This document shows positions 25,373 through 34,533 of a stretch of 64,000 nt of DNA, piece after piece. Where the stretch lies: positions 62,001-126,000 of the IMG/VR virus record IMGVR_UViG_3300035182_000466. The stretch is one strand, 5' to 3'. The position numbers and the translations under genes were made by a program. This DNA comes from a virus. The stretch's first letter is position 1. Each line of letters begins with the position of its first letter. The notes beneath the pieces were generated by a model. The model saw nothing but the letters and a program-made list of their open reading frames with translations. It searched no databases and was not told where the DNA came from.

Positions 25373-28300
25373 ATGTTAATTTCTAGTTCATATAAAATAG
25401 GATTTACTAGTTTAACTGAAGTATTTGATTCAGTTTATACTGAGTTTATTTCTGCAGGATGGAACTCTGTTTTTAAAGGTACTGATAAATTTACTATTGA
25501 AACAACTACAACAGTTGATAGTTTATCTCCACTTGAGTCTTGGCGTGTTCACATGGACGCTGGATACATATTAAAATTCAAAAAGCTAATGTATGGATTT
25601 GATGAGCCTAAAGAAGAGGAAATAAAAGAATATGGAAGAATTGTTCTTGGTACTTCTCATCAACTGTTAGATGATGGTACTGTATTACCTACTCCTATTC
25701 CTAAAGATGGTAGATCTACCGATAAACCTTCCGATATAGAGATAGCCGAAGCTCTTATTAGACAGAAGTATGAAACATCTTTGGATGAATTTCTGACAAG
25801 CAAGTTAGCTACACCTAAACCACCAGATGAAATTTATATACCACAATATGATCTTATTGATGGTAAGGAGTGTATAAGGTTTGATACAGATGGTACTTCA
25901 CTACCTTTACCTTATGGTGATATAAGTCCATTATTAAGTGAGGTAGATGCAGTTGGAGAAGGCAGAGTTTTAAGCTATCGTCTTTCTATATCTGATTCTG
26001 GATTTGTTTTAGTGATAAAATCAGAAGGGCACCCTCAAGGCCGTGGAGTAAAATGGCTTTGCGCCCAACGTTTGGTAGACTCAACTACCGGTATTCCATT
26101 TATAGGAAAATTTAATCCAGTAGTTTGTCTAACTAATCATATAGAAAGAAACTATATTAGAACCTTAGGTGATTCTAGTACTGTGTTATATCCTCGGTCT
26201 GGTGATAATGTGGTTTGGCAGTTTATAGTTAGAGAGAAGGATGTACTTATACCTACAGCCCATAGTTATTCTAATATTTGCACAGACTACTCTTCTGATC
26301 CATGGAACAACAAAAAACAAATATCTATTTCAGAACGAGGAAATTATCTAGTTACTATTCCTGATGGAATAACCACTAAAAGGTTTTTATATCAAGATCA
26401 GTGTATGGATCTTATCTCATTTGTTTCTGCTAATGTATTATCTGAAGGTAATACTGCAGTATTTAATTGTTTTAGACAAGGAGATCATTTAGTTAGACTT
26501 GAATATACTGGAGAAAGAGCCTCCATTAATTATAATGAAGGACAAAGATTACTAATTCAAACTAATTTTGATTATCTTAATATTCCTGAACCTATAGCAA
26601 TTGTTTCTGGTAATCCTGATAGGATAACTAATAGTTCTAATCTTGATGTTTCTGTATCTGGATTATACTTAATAAATTATAAGTGGAGAATAGATTTTGG
26701 AGAATGGAGTGATGAATTAGACATAATAACACCAATTAAATTAAAGGATTTACCAGAAGGTCAAAGAGTATTAGAGGTAATAGGCCAGCGTGATGATAAC
26801 AAGTGGCAGATTAGACCTACTACAGTTTTTTGGACTATAGATAAAAGTTATCCTACTGCAATAATAAATTCAGATGTTCCATTTGCTACAAGAAAAAAGG
26901 ACATAACGATTAGTATTGGTGATAATTCTGTATCTGCTTTTAAATATAAATTAGACAATAATAATTGGAGCCAGGAGATTTTAAATTTTCCTACTACTAA
27001 AATTAAACTCACTAATTTAACTGAGAGTACTCATACTATAAAAGTTATTGGAAAAAATAGTATAGGAAATTATCAACCAGAAAATGTTGCTACTGAATTT
27101 TCTTGGGTAGTAGATACATTAACTAATGTTCCTATATTAACTAATGTACCAAAAAGTCTTACCTATTTAACAACCACAGATATAACTATCTCTGGAAGAA
27201 ATGTAAATATTTATAAATACCGTATCAATAATGGAACATGGAGTGGAGAATATTCTTCATCTCAACCCTTACAACTCTCGTCTTTACCAGATGGTCTAAA
27301 TAAATTAGAAGTTCTATCTTTTGATATAATAAATCAGGTATGGCCAGCAGAATCTGAGGCAGTAACTTATTCATGGACTATAAACTCAGTAGAACCAGAA
27401 GCAATTTTAACAAATCTTCCAAAGCTTTTAACAAATGTTACTTCTACTAATATTAATGTGACAGGACAAAATTTAGTTTTATATAAATATAAAATTGATG
27501 AAGAACCTTGGAGTATAGAATATCCACTTACACGTAGTATAGACCTATCTAATTTATCTTCAACTTCTCATACTTTACTAGTGGTGGTTAAAAACACTGC
27601 AGATAATTGGCAGGAAACAACACATCCTACAGAATTTACTTGGACAATAGATACAGAAAAACCTGTTGCAGTTATTTCAACTACAATACAAGATTACACC
27701 AATTCTACTATTGCTATTTTTAATATTTCTGGAGAGAAAGTTGTTAGTTACACCTATAAACTAGATACAGGAGCGTGGACAAATCCAGCACCAATTTCGT
27801 CTCCAATTAGTCTTTTAGGACTTGCATCTGAAACACATACATTGCAAGTTTGTGGAATAGATGCCTTAGGCAATATACAAGATACGTTAAATCCAACCAC
27901 ATTTTTATGGACAATTGACACCACTGCACCAGTTGCAACAATTTCAGGTCTTCCTACTACAGAGTACGCTTTAACTCATTCAGTAACAGATTATGATGTG
28001 GTTGTAGGAGGTACAGATGTAGTAAAATATAGATATTCATTAGATAGAAATGCATGGAGTGGAATAAAGTCTGTCTCAGAAAAGATTCTTTTAAGAAATT
28101 TAACACAAGGCGGACATTCACTACGAGTTGTCGGATCAGATTCTGTAGGAAACTGGCAAACTTCTGCTTCAATTTATAACTGGAATGTTTCTACAGAACC
28201 TAGAATATTTATAGACAATGTACCAAACGGTCCTGTTACTTCTCCTTATAATATTAACATCTCAGTAAAATTAGAAATGTGTTATTACTATAGTTATAGA

Positions 28301-28474
28301 TATTACTTATCTAATGTAGAACCTGTTTGGAGTAATTGGATTACGCAAACAAAAGATCAAAATATAGTTATTTCTGTAAATCAACCTACTACAGCTAATA
28401 TACAATATTGTGGATCTACGTCTTCTGGAGAACAACTTACTGTTTATGGATTAGTTACAATAACAATAACATAA
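25373..28474 (+). CDS. Multi-Ig-repeat tail fibre/adhesin
   Basis: Residues 1-400 form a conserved fibre module shared with the next two genes (PLESWRVHMDAGYILKFK, YGDISPLLSEVD, VWQFIVREKDV, YQDQCMDLISFVSAN). Residues about 405-1030 contain seven Ig-like repeats of about 85 residues, each with a YKYKLDNNNWS or similar Tyr/Trp core, a LTESTHTIKVIGK strand and a closing FSWVVD or YSWTIN. Such repeats usually form stalks or host-surface contacts in phage adhesins. Similar repeats recur in the giant gene at 56345-59920. Confidence 0.75.
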   Translation: MLISSSYKIGFTSLTEVFDSVYTEFISAGWNSVFKGTDKFTIETTTTVDSLSPLESWRVHMDAGYILKFKKLMYGFDEPKEEEIKEYGRIVLGTSHQLLDDGTVLPTPIPKDGRSTDKPSDIEIAEALIRQKYETSLDEFLTSKLATPKPPDEIYIPQYDLIDGKECIRFDTDGTSLPLPYGDISPLLSEVDAVGEGRVLSYRLSISDSGFVLVIKSEGHPQGRGVKWLCAQRLVDSTTGIPFIGKFNPVVCLTNHIERNYIRTLGDSSTVLYPRSGDNVVWQFIVREKDVLIPTAHSYSNICTDYSSDPWNNKKQISISERGNYLVTIPDGITTKRFLYQDQCMDLISFVSANVLSEGNTAVFNCFRQGDHLVRLEYTGERASINYNEGQRLLIQTNFDYLNIPEPIAIVSGNPDRITNSSNLDVSVSGLYLINYKWRIDFGEWSDELDIITPIKLKDLPEGQRVLEVIGQRDDNKWQIRPTTVFWTIDKSYPTAIINSDVPFATRKKDITISIGDNSVSAFKYKLDNNNWSQEILNFPTTKIKLTNLTESTHTIKVIGKNSIGNYQPENVATEFSWVVDTLTNVPILTNVPKSLTYLTTTDITISGRNVNIYKYRINNGTWSGEYSSSQPLQLSSLPDGLNKLEVLSFDIINQVWPAESEAVTYSWTINSVEPEAILTNLPKLLTNVTSTNINVTGQNLVLYKYKIDEEPWSIEYPLTRSIDLSNLSSTSHTLLVVVKNTADNWQETTHPTEFTWTIDTEKPVAVISTTIQDYTNSTIAIFNISGEKVVSYTYKLDTGAWTNPAPISSPISLLGLASETHTLQVCGIDALGNIQDTLNPTTFLWTIDTTAPVATISGLPTTEYALTHSVTDYDVVVGGTDVVKYRYSLDRNAWSGIKSVSEKILLRNLTQGGHSLRVVGSDSVGNWQTSASIYNWNVSTEPRIFIDNVPNGPVTSPYNINISVKLEMCYYYSYRYYLSNVEPVWSNWITQTKDQNIVISVNQPTTANIQYCGSTSSGEQLTVYGLVTITIT

Positions 28475-28480
28475 AATTTA

Positions 28481-28494
28481 TAATTTATATAAAC
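28481..28494 (+). promoter_or_regulatory. Candidate phage promoter motif
   Basis: TAATTTATATAAAC lies in the 39-base gap between two fibre genes, 19 bases ahead of the next start. It matches motif copies at 8142, 11979 and 43554 in at least 11 of 14 bases. Function is inferred. Confidence 0.35.
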
Positions 28495-28513
28495 AATGTA
28501 AAGCGAGGTTCTT

Positions 28514-31108
28514 ATGGGATTTTCAATAAGTAGAAATGGTATAACAGATATTTATACACTTTTTACAAATTTAGCTCAAGATCTTGTAGATGGAGGATTT
28601 GATCTTATATGGACTGAAGAAGAGCCTGAGAAAGTATTTATTCAGACAAAGTATTTAAAAGTAAAAATAGATGGAGAATTAGTAGATCCTTCTCATTATA
28701 TTGTTTCAACTTCTTCACCAAGAGATATAACCGCAATTTGCTCTATTCAATTTGTTGAAGGTTTTTATCCATCGAAGGATTCTAAAACGATAACGGCAGA
28801 CTTTTATTATCTTCGTGCATTTAAACAAGCTACGGATATTCCTGTACTAGGTACACCAAGCTCTTTTAATAACATTTTTAAAACAACTGGTTTATCTGAT
28901 ACAAATATCTTAGATGAAGACTCATTTAATCTTTATATAGACGATAATTCAGTAACAAAGGACTCTTACACTCTTAAACCAATACCTGGAGATGGAAATT
29001 ACAGTATAACTGTGAATAATTATGATTTATTGCCCTCAACAGGTTTCTCAATCAAAGCTAGCTACACTACTTCTTATTTAGAAACTAGCCCTACTTATTT
29101 GCTTTCTTCTTATAGTGGTTATGATACTGTAACCAGCATTTCTTTAGCTGAAGATAAAAATAGTTTTACTATATCACTTAGAGGTAATATGGGATTTAGC
29201 ATGACTGAGGTTCCAAGTAATGTACTTCAAATATATATAACTAATATTGTTAAGAATGCTTCTAATATTGTATATGAATTAGAAACCACCTTAGGTGGTC
29301 ACCCAAAACGTTTTTACTGTGATACATATGGACCTAATTCACGGTACATTAATATCCCAGAGTCGGCTGTAACTAAGATGTCTGAGAGTAAAGATCTTGC
29401 TGAGGCTGAATTTCTTGTAGATATGACTTCTTTTTCAGCACAAGATAAACAAGATACAATATTTACTATTAATAACTTAAATACCTCTATAACCTATACA
29501 GAGCTTGTTCCAACCGCAGTATATGATGAAGGAGTTACTTTAGAACAAGCTATACCGAAAGTTGTAACCTATTCAATGAACACTTCTGTTAAGAGTAATC
29601 TACGGGTATATAGATTTATAACTAACACTACTCTTAGTGGTAAGAACACAGGATACAATGATATTTTTTATACACCTAAAGATTTAGTATCAGTTGACTT
29701 ATCTACTTTTGAGCTTAAGGTTAAGGATACCCCAACTAGTACTGCTGTTATTTATTCATTAGGTCTAGACTATTTAGTAGATCCGATTCCTTCAGGGCAA
29801 GCAAAAATAACTATTGTAGATAAAACTAAAATTCCAATAGATACTGCAATAGTAACCGCTAGTTTTAAATATCAACTGCCTGGTAAAGAAGAAGTAGTAA
29901 ATTGTGTTTTAAAAGGTGATATAGATGGAGAAAATAATATTTTTGATATTGGCCCAAGATTAGTTGGAAAGAGATTTACTTTAGAAGCAAGCTCAAAAGT
30001 TGATCCTTTAGTTACTTTTCAGCCTTGGAGAATACACTTAGATTCTAGCTATTATATAAATTTTTTAATCAACACTTTGAGGCCTATAGGATCTAGAAAT
30101 GACTTAGAGTCAGATCCTCCAGAACAAATAACAGAGTATGGCAGACTAGTAGTAGGAACCAAGTATCAGTTATTAGACGATGGAACTGTTTATGACATAT
30201 TTGTACCTGAAAATGCTCCATTTCAAGATTATTTTATTTGTATATATGATACTTCTTATGAAGACTTTAAGTCGATTGTTTACACTCAACAGACGGGTGC
30301 TCCGTCTGTTGAGGACCGTGGTGGGTTGTACTATAATCAGATGGAATATAGTTCAGCATTTCCAAATGGTAGACTAAGATTTGATATAGATGGTATAGAG
30401 AGAAAAATGACAGTAGGTAATATAAGTCCTTTAATAAGTGAAGTTGATTTAAACCCAAGTAGACCTGTTTCTTATGTTGTATCTATATCTGATCATGGAT
30501 TTGCTTTCCATTTAAAAACTGAAGCTTATCCAGAGGGTAGACAAGGTAGTTTTGTCTGCGTTCAAAGACCAGTAAATGCTAAAACTGGAAAAGTTTCAAC
30601 CGATGGATTAACACCTGTAATTGGCTTATTTAGTCAGATAGATAGAATATATCAATCAACAGCAGGTGGAAGTCCATATACCAAATTTCCAAGTTCTGGT
30701 TTAAAAACGGTGTGGCAAATAGTTGTTAGAGAAAAAGATGTATGGACACCTTCTGTACCTAAAAATATAACCTACAATCAAAATAATAATGACTTAAATC
30801 AGAGTTATAGCTCAACTTTTTGGAATGCTAAGAAACAGATTTCTATAGCAGAAGACAATAGTTATATAATTACCGTGCCTGATGGAATTGTAACAGATAG
30901 GCATTTGTACCATAATGAAAGACTTGATATGATTGCTTTTATTTCTGCTAATGTTATTGCGGAATCAATGGTTGCAAAAGTTAATATGCATGGAGAGCTA
31001 GACTCAAATGGACAAAAATTAATGCGAGAGTATACTGCTCAAAGATCAACAGTTGGATATCACGAAGGTAGTCGTGTAATGATTTTGACAAAAGGTGGCG
31101 GAGTATAA
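28514..31108 (+). CDS. Tail fibre/adhesin paralogue (864 aa)
   Basis: The first about 490 residues are specific to this protein and beta-rich, with internal DxFNLYIDDNSVTKDSYTL and STFELKVKDTPTSTAVIYSL segments that look like two copies of one module. Residues about 495-864 are the shared fibre module (TFQPWRIHLDSSYYINF, VGNISPLISEVD, GSFVCVQRPVNAKTGK, VWQIVVREKDVW, YHNERLDMIAFISANV). Here the module is C-terminal, whereas it is N-terminal in the preceding gene, a sign of domain shuffling. A perfect hairpin lies in the coding sequence. Confidence 0.7.
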   Translation: MGFSISRNGITDIYTLFTNLAQDLVDGGFDLIWTEEEPEKVFIQTKYLKVKIDGELVDPSHYIVSTSSPRDITAICSIQFVEGFYPSKDSKTITADFYYLRAFKQATDIPVLGTPSSFNNIFKTTGLSDTNILDEDSFNLYIDDNSVTKDSYTLKPIPGDGNYSITVNNYDLLPSTGFSIKASYTTSYLETSPTYLLSSYSGYDTVTSISLAEDKNSFTISLRGNMGFSMTEVPSNVLQIYITNIVKNASNIVYELETTLGGHPKRFYCDTYGPNSRYINIPESAVTKMSESKDLAEAEFLVDMTSFSAQDKQDTIFTINNLNTSITYTELVPTAVYDEGVTLEQAIPKVVTYSMNTSVKSNLRVYRFITNTTLSGKNTGYNDIFYTPKDLVSVDLSTFELKVKDTPTSTAVIYSLGLDYLVDPIPSGQAKITIVDKTKIPIDTAIVTASFKYQLPGKEEVVNCVLKGDIDGENNIFDIGPRLVGKRFTLEASSKVDPLVTFQPWRIHLDSSYYINFLINTLRPIGSRNDLESDPPEQITEYGRLVVGTKYQLLDDGTVYDIFVPENAPFQDYFICIYDTSYEDFKSIVYTQQTGAPSVEDRGGLYYNQMEYSSAFPNGRLRFDIDGIERKMTVGNISPLISEVDLNPSRPVSYVVSISDHGFAFHLKTEAYPEGRQGSFVCVQRPVNAKTGKVSTDGLTPVIGLFSQIDRIYQSTAGGSPYTKFPSSGLKTVWQIVVREKDVWTPSVPKNITYNQNNNDLNQSYSSTFWNAKKQISIAEDNSYIITVPDGIVTDRHLYHNERLDMIAFISANVIAESMVAKVNMHGELDSNGQKLMREYTAQRSTVGYHEGSRVMILTKGGGV
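30285..30313. repeat. Perfect 12-bp inverted repeat with 5-base loop
   Basis: CTCAACAGACGG (30285-30296) and CCGTCTGTTGAG (30302-30313) are exact reverse complements separated by GTGCT. The structure lies inside a fibre gene, has no T tract after it, and is clearly more GC-rich than its surroundings. It encodes TQQTGAPSVE. It could be a recombination or protein-binding site, an RNA structure, or a remnant of an insertion. Confidence 0.95.
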
Positions 31109-31129
31109 ATTAAGATATAGGAGATAATC

Positions 31130-32404
31130 ATGGGGTTTACTGTTGAAAGATCAGGCTTTATTAGAAGACCAGATATATATAACCAAATCATAAAGGACTT
31201 AGTTGAAAATGGTTTTATTCCAGTCTATTATAATTTAGGTGCGTTATCTGATCCTATTGCAGATATTACTGCTACTAAAGCTACTTTAATTGCTGGTCCT
31301 TCTGTTGATATTATGAATGATCCAAGTAATGTTTATCCATGTGGATTACAACCTTGGAGGATACAAATAGATGGCACTCTTCCTGGAGGTCAGGTTATTG
31401 TAGCTACAGAATATCAACTTCCGGATGATGGTAGCTGCTATACATTTACTGGAACTAAAATACCTGCTACTAATACTACAATAACTACTGATATAAGTGG
31501 TTGTATAGGAAGAGCAAATGAAGATGAAGACGGACTAATAACTGAATCTACTATTCATAATGCAAATCCTTACAATTACATACTAAGTATAACTAATAGA
31601 GGTATAGCAATTGAGATTTTTCAACAAATTGCAGTTAATGGTGCCAGGCGTTATAGTTGGTTCTGTATACAAAGACTTGTTAATCCAATTACTGGAAAAA
31701 TTCAGACTACTGGTAAATGTCCTGTTGCAGTATTATATTGTTGTGAGGCTTCAGGTAAACATGCAAGAAGATTTTATGCTAGGGAGGTAGACGTATATGG
31801 TCCTACCCAATCACAAGCAGCTTATGTATATAGCGATTATGTAAATCAAGTAATAAACGTAGAAAAACAAACGGTATTAGCAGAAACAAATCAGTACTAT
31901 ATTATATTCCCTGCTGGATTTAATACCAATAGACATCTATATAATGAAGAGATGGACATGGTAGCATATACTAGTGCAGGTGTTTTATCACAGAACAATG
32001 ATGCTATAGTAAATGTGTATGGTAGGGCTACAGTAGCTTTTTCAAATGGTTCTACCAAACCTCTCTCAGAAGATTTAATAAAAGATCCTATTACCGGAGC
32101 AACTGGTGTTGTTTATGAAGTAGTTTTAACTTCAGGCACCTGGTTAACTTCAACCACTGATCCTATAACAGGAACAGTTACAACTACAGGTGGAGATGCG
32201 AAAGGTTTTATAAATGTTTATAGCTGTAGTGGAACTTTTGTTACTTCTAATCCAATAGATAACGTAACTAAGAATTTAACCAAGATTGCAGTCTCAGATT
32301 TAGATAGCCAATTAGAATACCGATCTTATCGTGGTGGATGTGCTAATATACCAGATGCAGAAGGTATGAGGATGCTATATCTAGTAAGTGGTGGCGGAAT
32401 TTAA
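31130..32404 (+). CDS. Tail fibre/adhesin paralogue (424 aa)
   Basis: This is the shortest of the three module-sharing fibre proteins and consists of little else: GLQPWRIQIDGTLPGGQVIV, YNYILSITNRGIAIEIF, RYSWFCIQRLVNPITGK, FYAREVDVYGP and HLYNEEMDMVAYTSAGVL match the shared core. The C-terminal part includes a Thr/Gly-rich insert (SGTWLTSTTDPITGTVTTTG). It starts GFTVERSGFIRRPDIYNQII, like the GFSISRNGITDIYTLF opening of the previous gene, so this N-terminus probably docks on the same partner. Confidence 0.7.
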   Translation: MGFTVERSGFIRRPDIYNQIIKDLVENGFIPVYYNLGALSDPIADITATKATLIAGPSVDIMNDPSNVYPCGLQPWRIQIDGTLPGGQVIVATEYQLPDDGSCYTFTGTKIPATNTTITTDISGCIGRANEDEDGLITESTIHNANPYNYILSITNRGIAIEIFQQIAVNGARRYSWFCIQRLVNPITGKIQTTGKCPVAVLYCCEASGKHARRFYAREVDVYGPTQSQAAYVYSDYVNQVINVEKQTVLAETNQYYIIFPAGFNTNRHLYNEEMDMVAYTSAGVLSQNNDAIVNVYGRATVAFSNGSTKPLSEDLIKDPITGATGVVYEVVLTSGTWLTSTTDPITGTVTTTGGDAKGFINVYSCSGTFVTSNPIDNVTKNLTKIAVSDLDSQLEYRSYRGGCANIPDAEGMRMLYLVSGGGI

Positions 32405-32425
32405 AATTCTATTATTGGAGAGAAA

Positions 32426-34456
32426 ATGATTTTAGATCCAATAGTATATTTACCTTTAGACTCAGACTTAAAAGATTACTCAGGAGGTGGATTTGATGCC
32501 ACCTCCTATGAGTTCTCTGAAATAAAATACTCCAATATTTCATTTAGAAATTCATCTGTAGTATTAGATAGAGACTATTTATATAATCCTTCCGCCCTAC
32601 CTATAGTAAACGACTTTACTATAGTCCTCGCTATTAATCCAAACAAAGATCTAGTTGGATTAATACCTTTAGTTTTCCTTGGCTCTAACTTAACCGGAAT
32701 AGGCCTTAGTTTAGTATGTGGTAGACCTTATGGAGAATATCCATATGGTAAAGATCCATATGGAGGATTCTATAGTTTATCTTTACTAATAGGTACTGGT
32801 TTATCTTTAGAACAAATATTTATTGGTTATGATATTAAATTTTCTCGTTGGACACCTATCTTTTTAAGAAGAAAGTCTAATGTTTTAACCTTACATATTG
32901 GAATGTATAAAGTATATACTGATAATAACTTTTTATATTCTCTTAATTTAGACTCTGGATATAATATAGGGACTATACCTCCAGATAGGTCTTACTATTA
33001 TACTGGCGGATTAGATGAGTTTTATATTTATAATAAAGCCTTAACTGACGAGCAGTATAAATTATTCTTTCCTATAGTTTACAGAAAATACAATCAAAAA
33101 ATTACTATTTCACAAGATAGATTTATAAAGTATAAGATAGGTTCAGATCCTATTGATACAACAGAAAAAACTTATGAAAATAGTATATGCCATTGCTCCT
33201 TAGCTACTAATTCCTATGATTTTATCTCAACTTTAAAACATGTTGCAACCAATTCTGAAATAAAAATACTTGGTAATATAAACCACTCCACTCCCATAGA
33301 CTTTTCGTACTCTGCTTCAACTTCTGTTGATAAAGCCACTTTATGCTTTAATACAACTAATTTTAAATCTTGGGTTTATCATAAAGACATTAATACAATA
33401 GTACCTTCTTACGTTTCAAGTATTTTAGATAGAGCTATTAATACAATAATTCCTTTATACTTAATGAATATACCACATGCTTATTTAGCATCTCTTTCAA
33501 AAATATTTTCTATAAGTTCTTTAATGGAATACTCTATATTAACTTGTTTACCTGGAGCATTAAGTAATGAATTTAAGTATAGTCTAACTTTAAGTTCCTT
33601 AGATACAGAGACTAAAAATTTATCTAAGTATATTTTCTTTAACTTAGGATTAGATACAACTGGTACTATAGCAATTTCAAAAGAGGCAACTTTCTCGAGT
33701 GTTAAAGTACATCCAAAAGAATTATCTAAAATTAGAACATTCATAGAAAGAATAGTTAGTAATAATCTTATTAATACTGAATCCTTATGCATAGATTTAC
33801 CTATGTATAATGTACATGAACTTTATTCTAATCCTTCTTATATAAACTTTTCTATAAGAAATGGTAAATCTTTTAGTGTTAATCATGTTTCATTTGTTTA
33901 TAACAATAGAAAAAATGTTAGCCCTCTTTATATAAATATAGTATACCTTAATTATAAAAAACAAAAAGAAACTAAGTGGTTTACACCAGTTCAAAAACAT
34001 AGAAAAGTGATAGGTTCTGAAAAAACTATAGCTGTTGATATTAGTTATGACAACATAAAACCAACTAATGATTTGAAGTTTATAAATATAGTAAAAGATA
34101 ACTATAGCAGTATCTCAAAGGAGTTTGAAAGATATAGAAAATTAGTTAAGATAAAGTTAGACTCAACGTATGACAGGAAAGCACCTTCTAAAGGAAAAAC
34201 CTGTAACTTATATGCAGTTAAAAAAATGAAACAGTCTTCAATATCTTCAGAAAAACAAGTTGCTAAAAGAGCTACAACTAAAGCCTCTATATCTTCTAAG
34301 GTAGATCTAGATTTTATTAAGAGAATTAGTGTAAATGCTAGTGTAAAATCTAGCTTCTCTAAATACTTATTAGATAATAAAAAATCCTCTATGATATTTG
34401 GCAAGACTCGTAGGATACTAATAACTTGCCGTCCTTATCAAGAGCAAGAGAATTAA
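32426..34456 (+). CDS. LamG/concanavalin-like fibre protein with altered C-terminus
   Basis: Residues about 5-215 form a LamG or concanavalin-type carbohydrate-binding domain: YLPLDSDLKDYSGGGFDAT, FTIVLAINPN, and the closing YYYTGGLDEFYIYNKALTDEQ are typical. The remaining 450 residues are unrecognised, Ser/Lys/Ile-rich. The gene ends in PYQEQEN because a 50-bp repeat and its intervening sequence displaced the original end. Read through without that insertion, the protein would end ...SSFSKYLMNTMTEM. Confidence 0.65.
   Translation: MILDPIVYLPLDSDLKDYSGGGFDATSYEFSEIKYSNISFRNSSVVLDRDYLYNPSALPIVNDFTIVLAINPNKDLVGLIPLVFLGSNLTGIGLSLVCGRPYGEYPYGKDPYGGFYSLSLLIGTGLSLEQIFIGYDIKFSRWTPIFLRRKSNVLTLHIGMYKVYTDNNFLYSLNLDSGYNIGTIPPDRSYYYTGGLDEFYIYNKALTDEQYKLFFPIVYRKYNQKITISQDRFIKYKIGSDPIDTTEKTYENSICHCSLATNSYDFISTLKHVATNSEIKILGNINHSTPIDFSYSASTSVDKATLCFNTTNFKSWVYHKDINTIVPSYVSSILDRAINTIIPLYLMNIPHAYLASLSKIFSISSLMEYSILTCLPGALSNEFKYSLTLSSLDTETKNLSKYIFFNLGLDTTGTIAISKEATFSSVKVHPKELSKIRTFIERIVSNNLINTESLCIDLPMYNVHELYSNPSYINFSIRNGKSFSVNHVSFVYNNRKNVSPLYINIVYLNYKKQKETKWFTPVQKHRKVIGSEKTIAVDISYDNIKPTNDLKFINIVKDNYSSISKEFERYRKLVKIKLDSTYDRKAPSKGKTCNLYAVKKMKQSSISSEKQVAKRATTKASISSKVDLDFIKRISVNASVKSSFSKYLLDNKKSSMIFGKTRRILITCRPYQEQEN
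32482..32507 (+). other. Hairpin enclosing an internal Shine-Dalgarno-like sequence
   Basis: AGGAGGTGG (32482-32490) pairs with CCACCTCCT (32499-32507) over an 8-base loop, 56 bases into the LamG gene. The 5' arm is a near-ideal ribosome-binding site followed by an ATG at correct spacing, but that frame closes within a few codons. The hairpin may hide this false start. Confidence 0.7.
34319..34368 (+). repeat. 50-bp direct repeat, copy 1
   Basis: This copy lies inside the coding sequence of the LamG protein and encodes KRISVNASVKSSFSKYL. It differs from copy 2 by one base (ATTAGTG versus ATTAATG). The copies are 127 bases apart, so the second is out of frame with the gene. Confidence 0.97.
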
Positions 34457-34495
34457 TGTAAATGCTAGTGTAAAATCTAGCTTCTCTAAATACTT
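34446..34495 (+). repeat. 50-bp direct repeat, copy 2
   Basis: This copy spans the stop codon of the LamG gene and the following gap. In the frame of copy 1 it would read KRINVNASVKSSFSKYL and continue MNTMTEM to a TGA, which looks like the ancestral C-terminus. The 77 bases between the copies therefore look like an inserted or duplicated segment. Confidence 0.97.
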
Positions 34496-34533
34496 GATGA
34501 ATACTATGACGGAGATGTGATAGGAAAACTATT

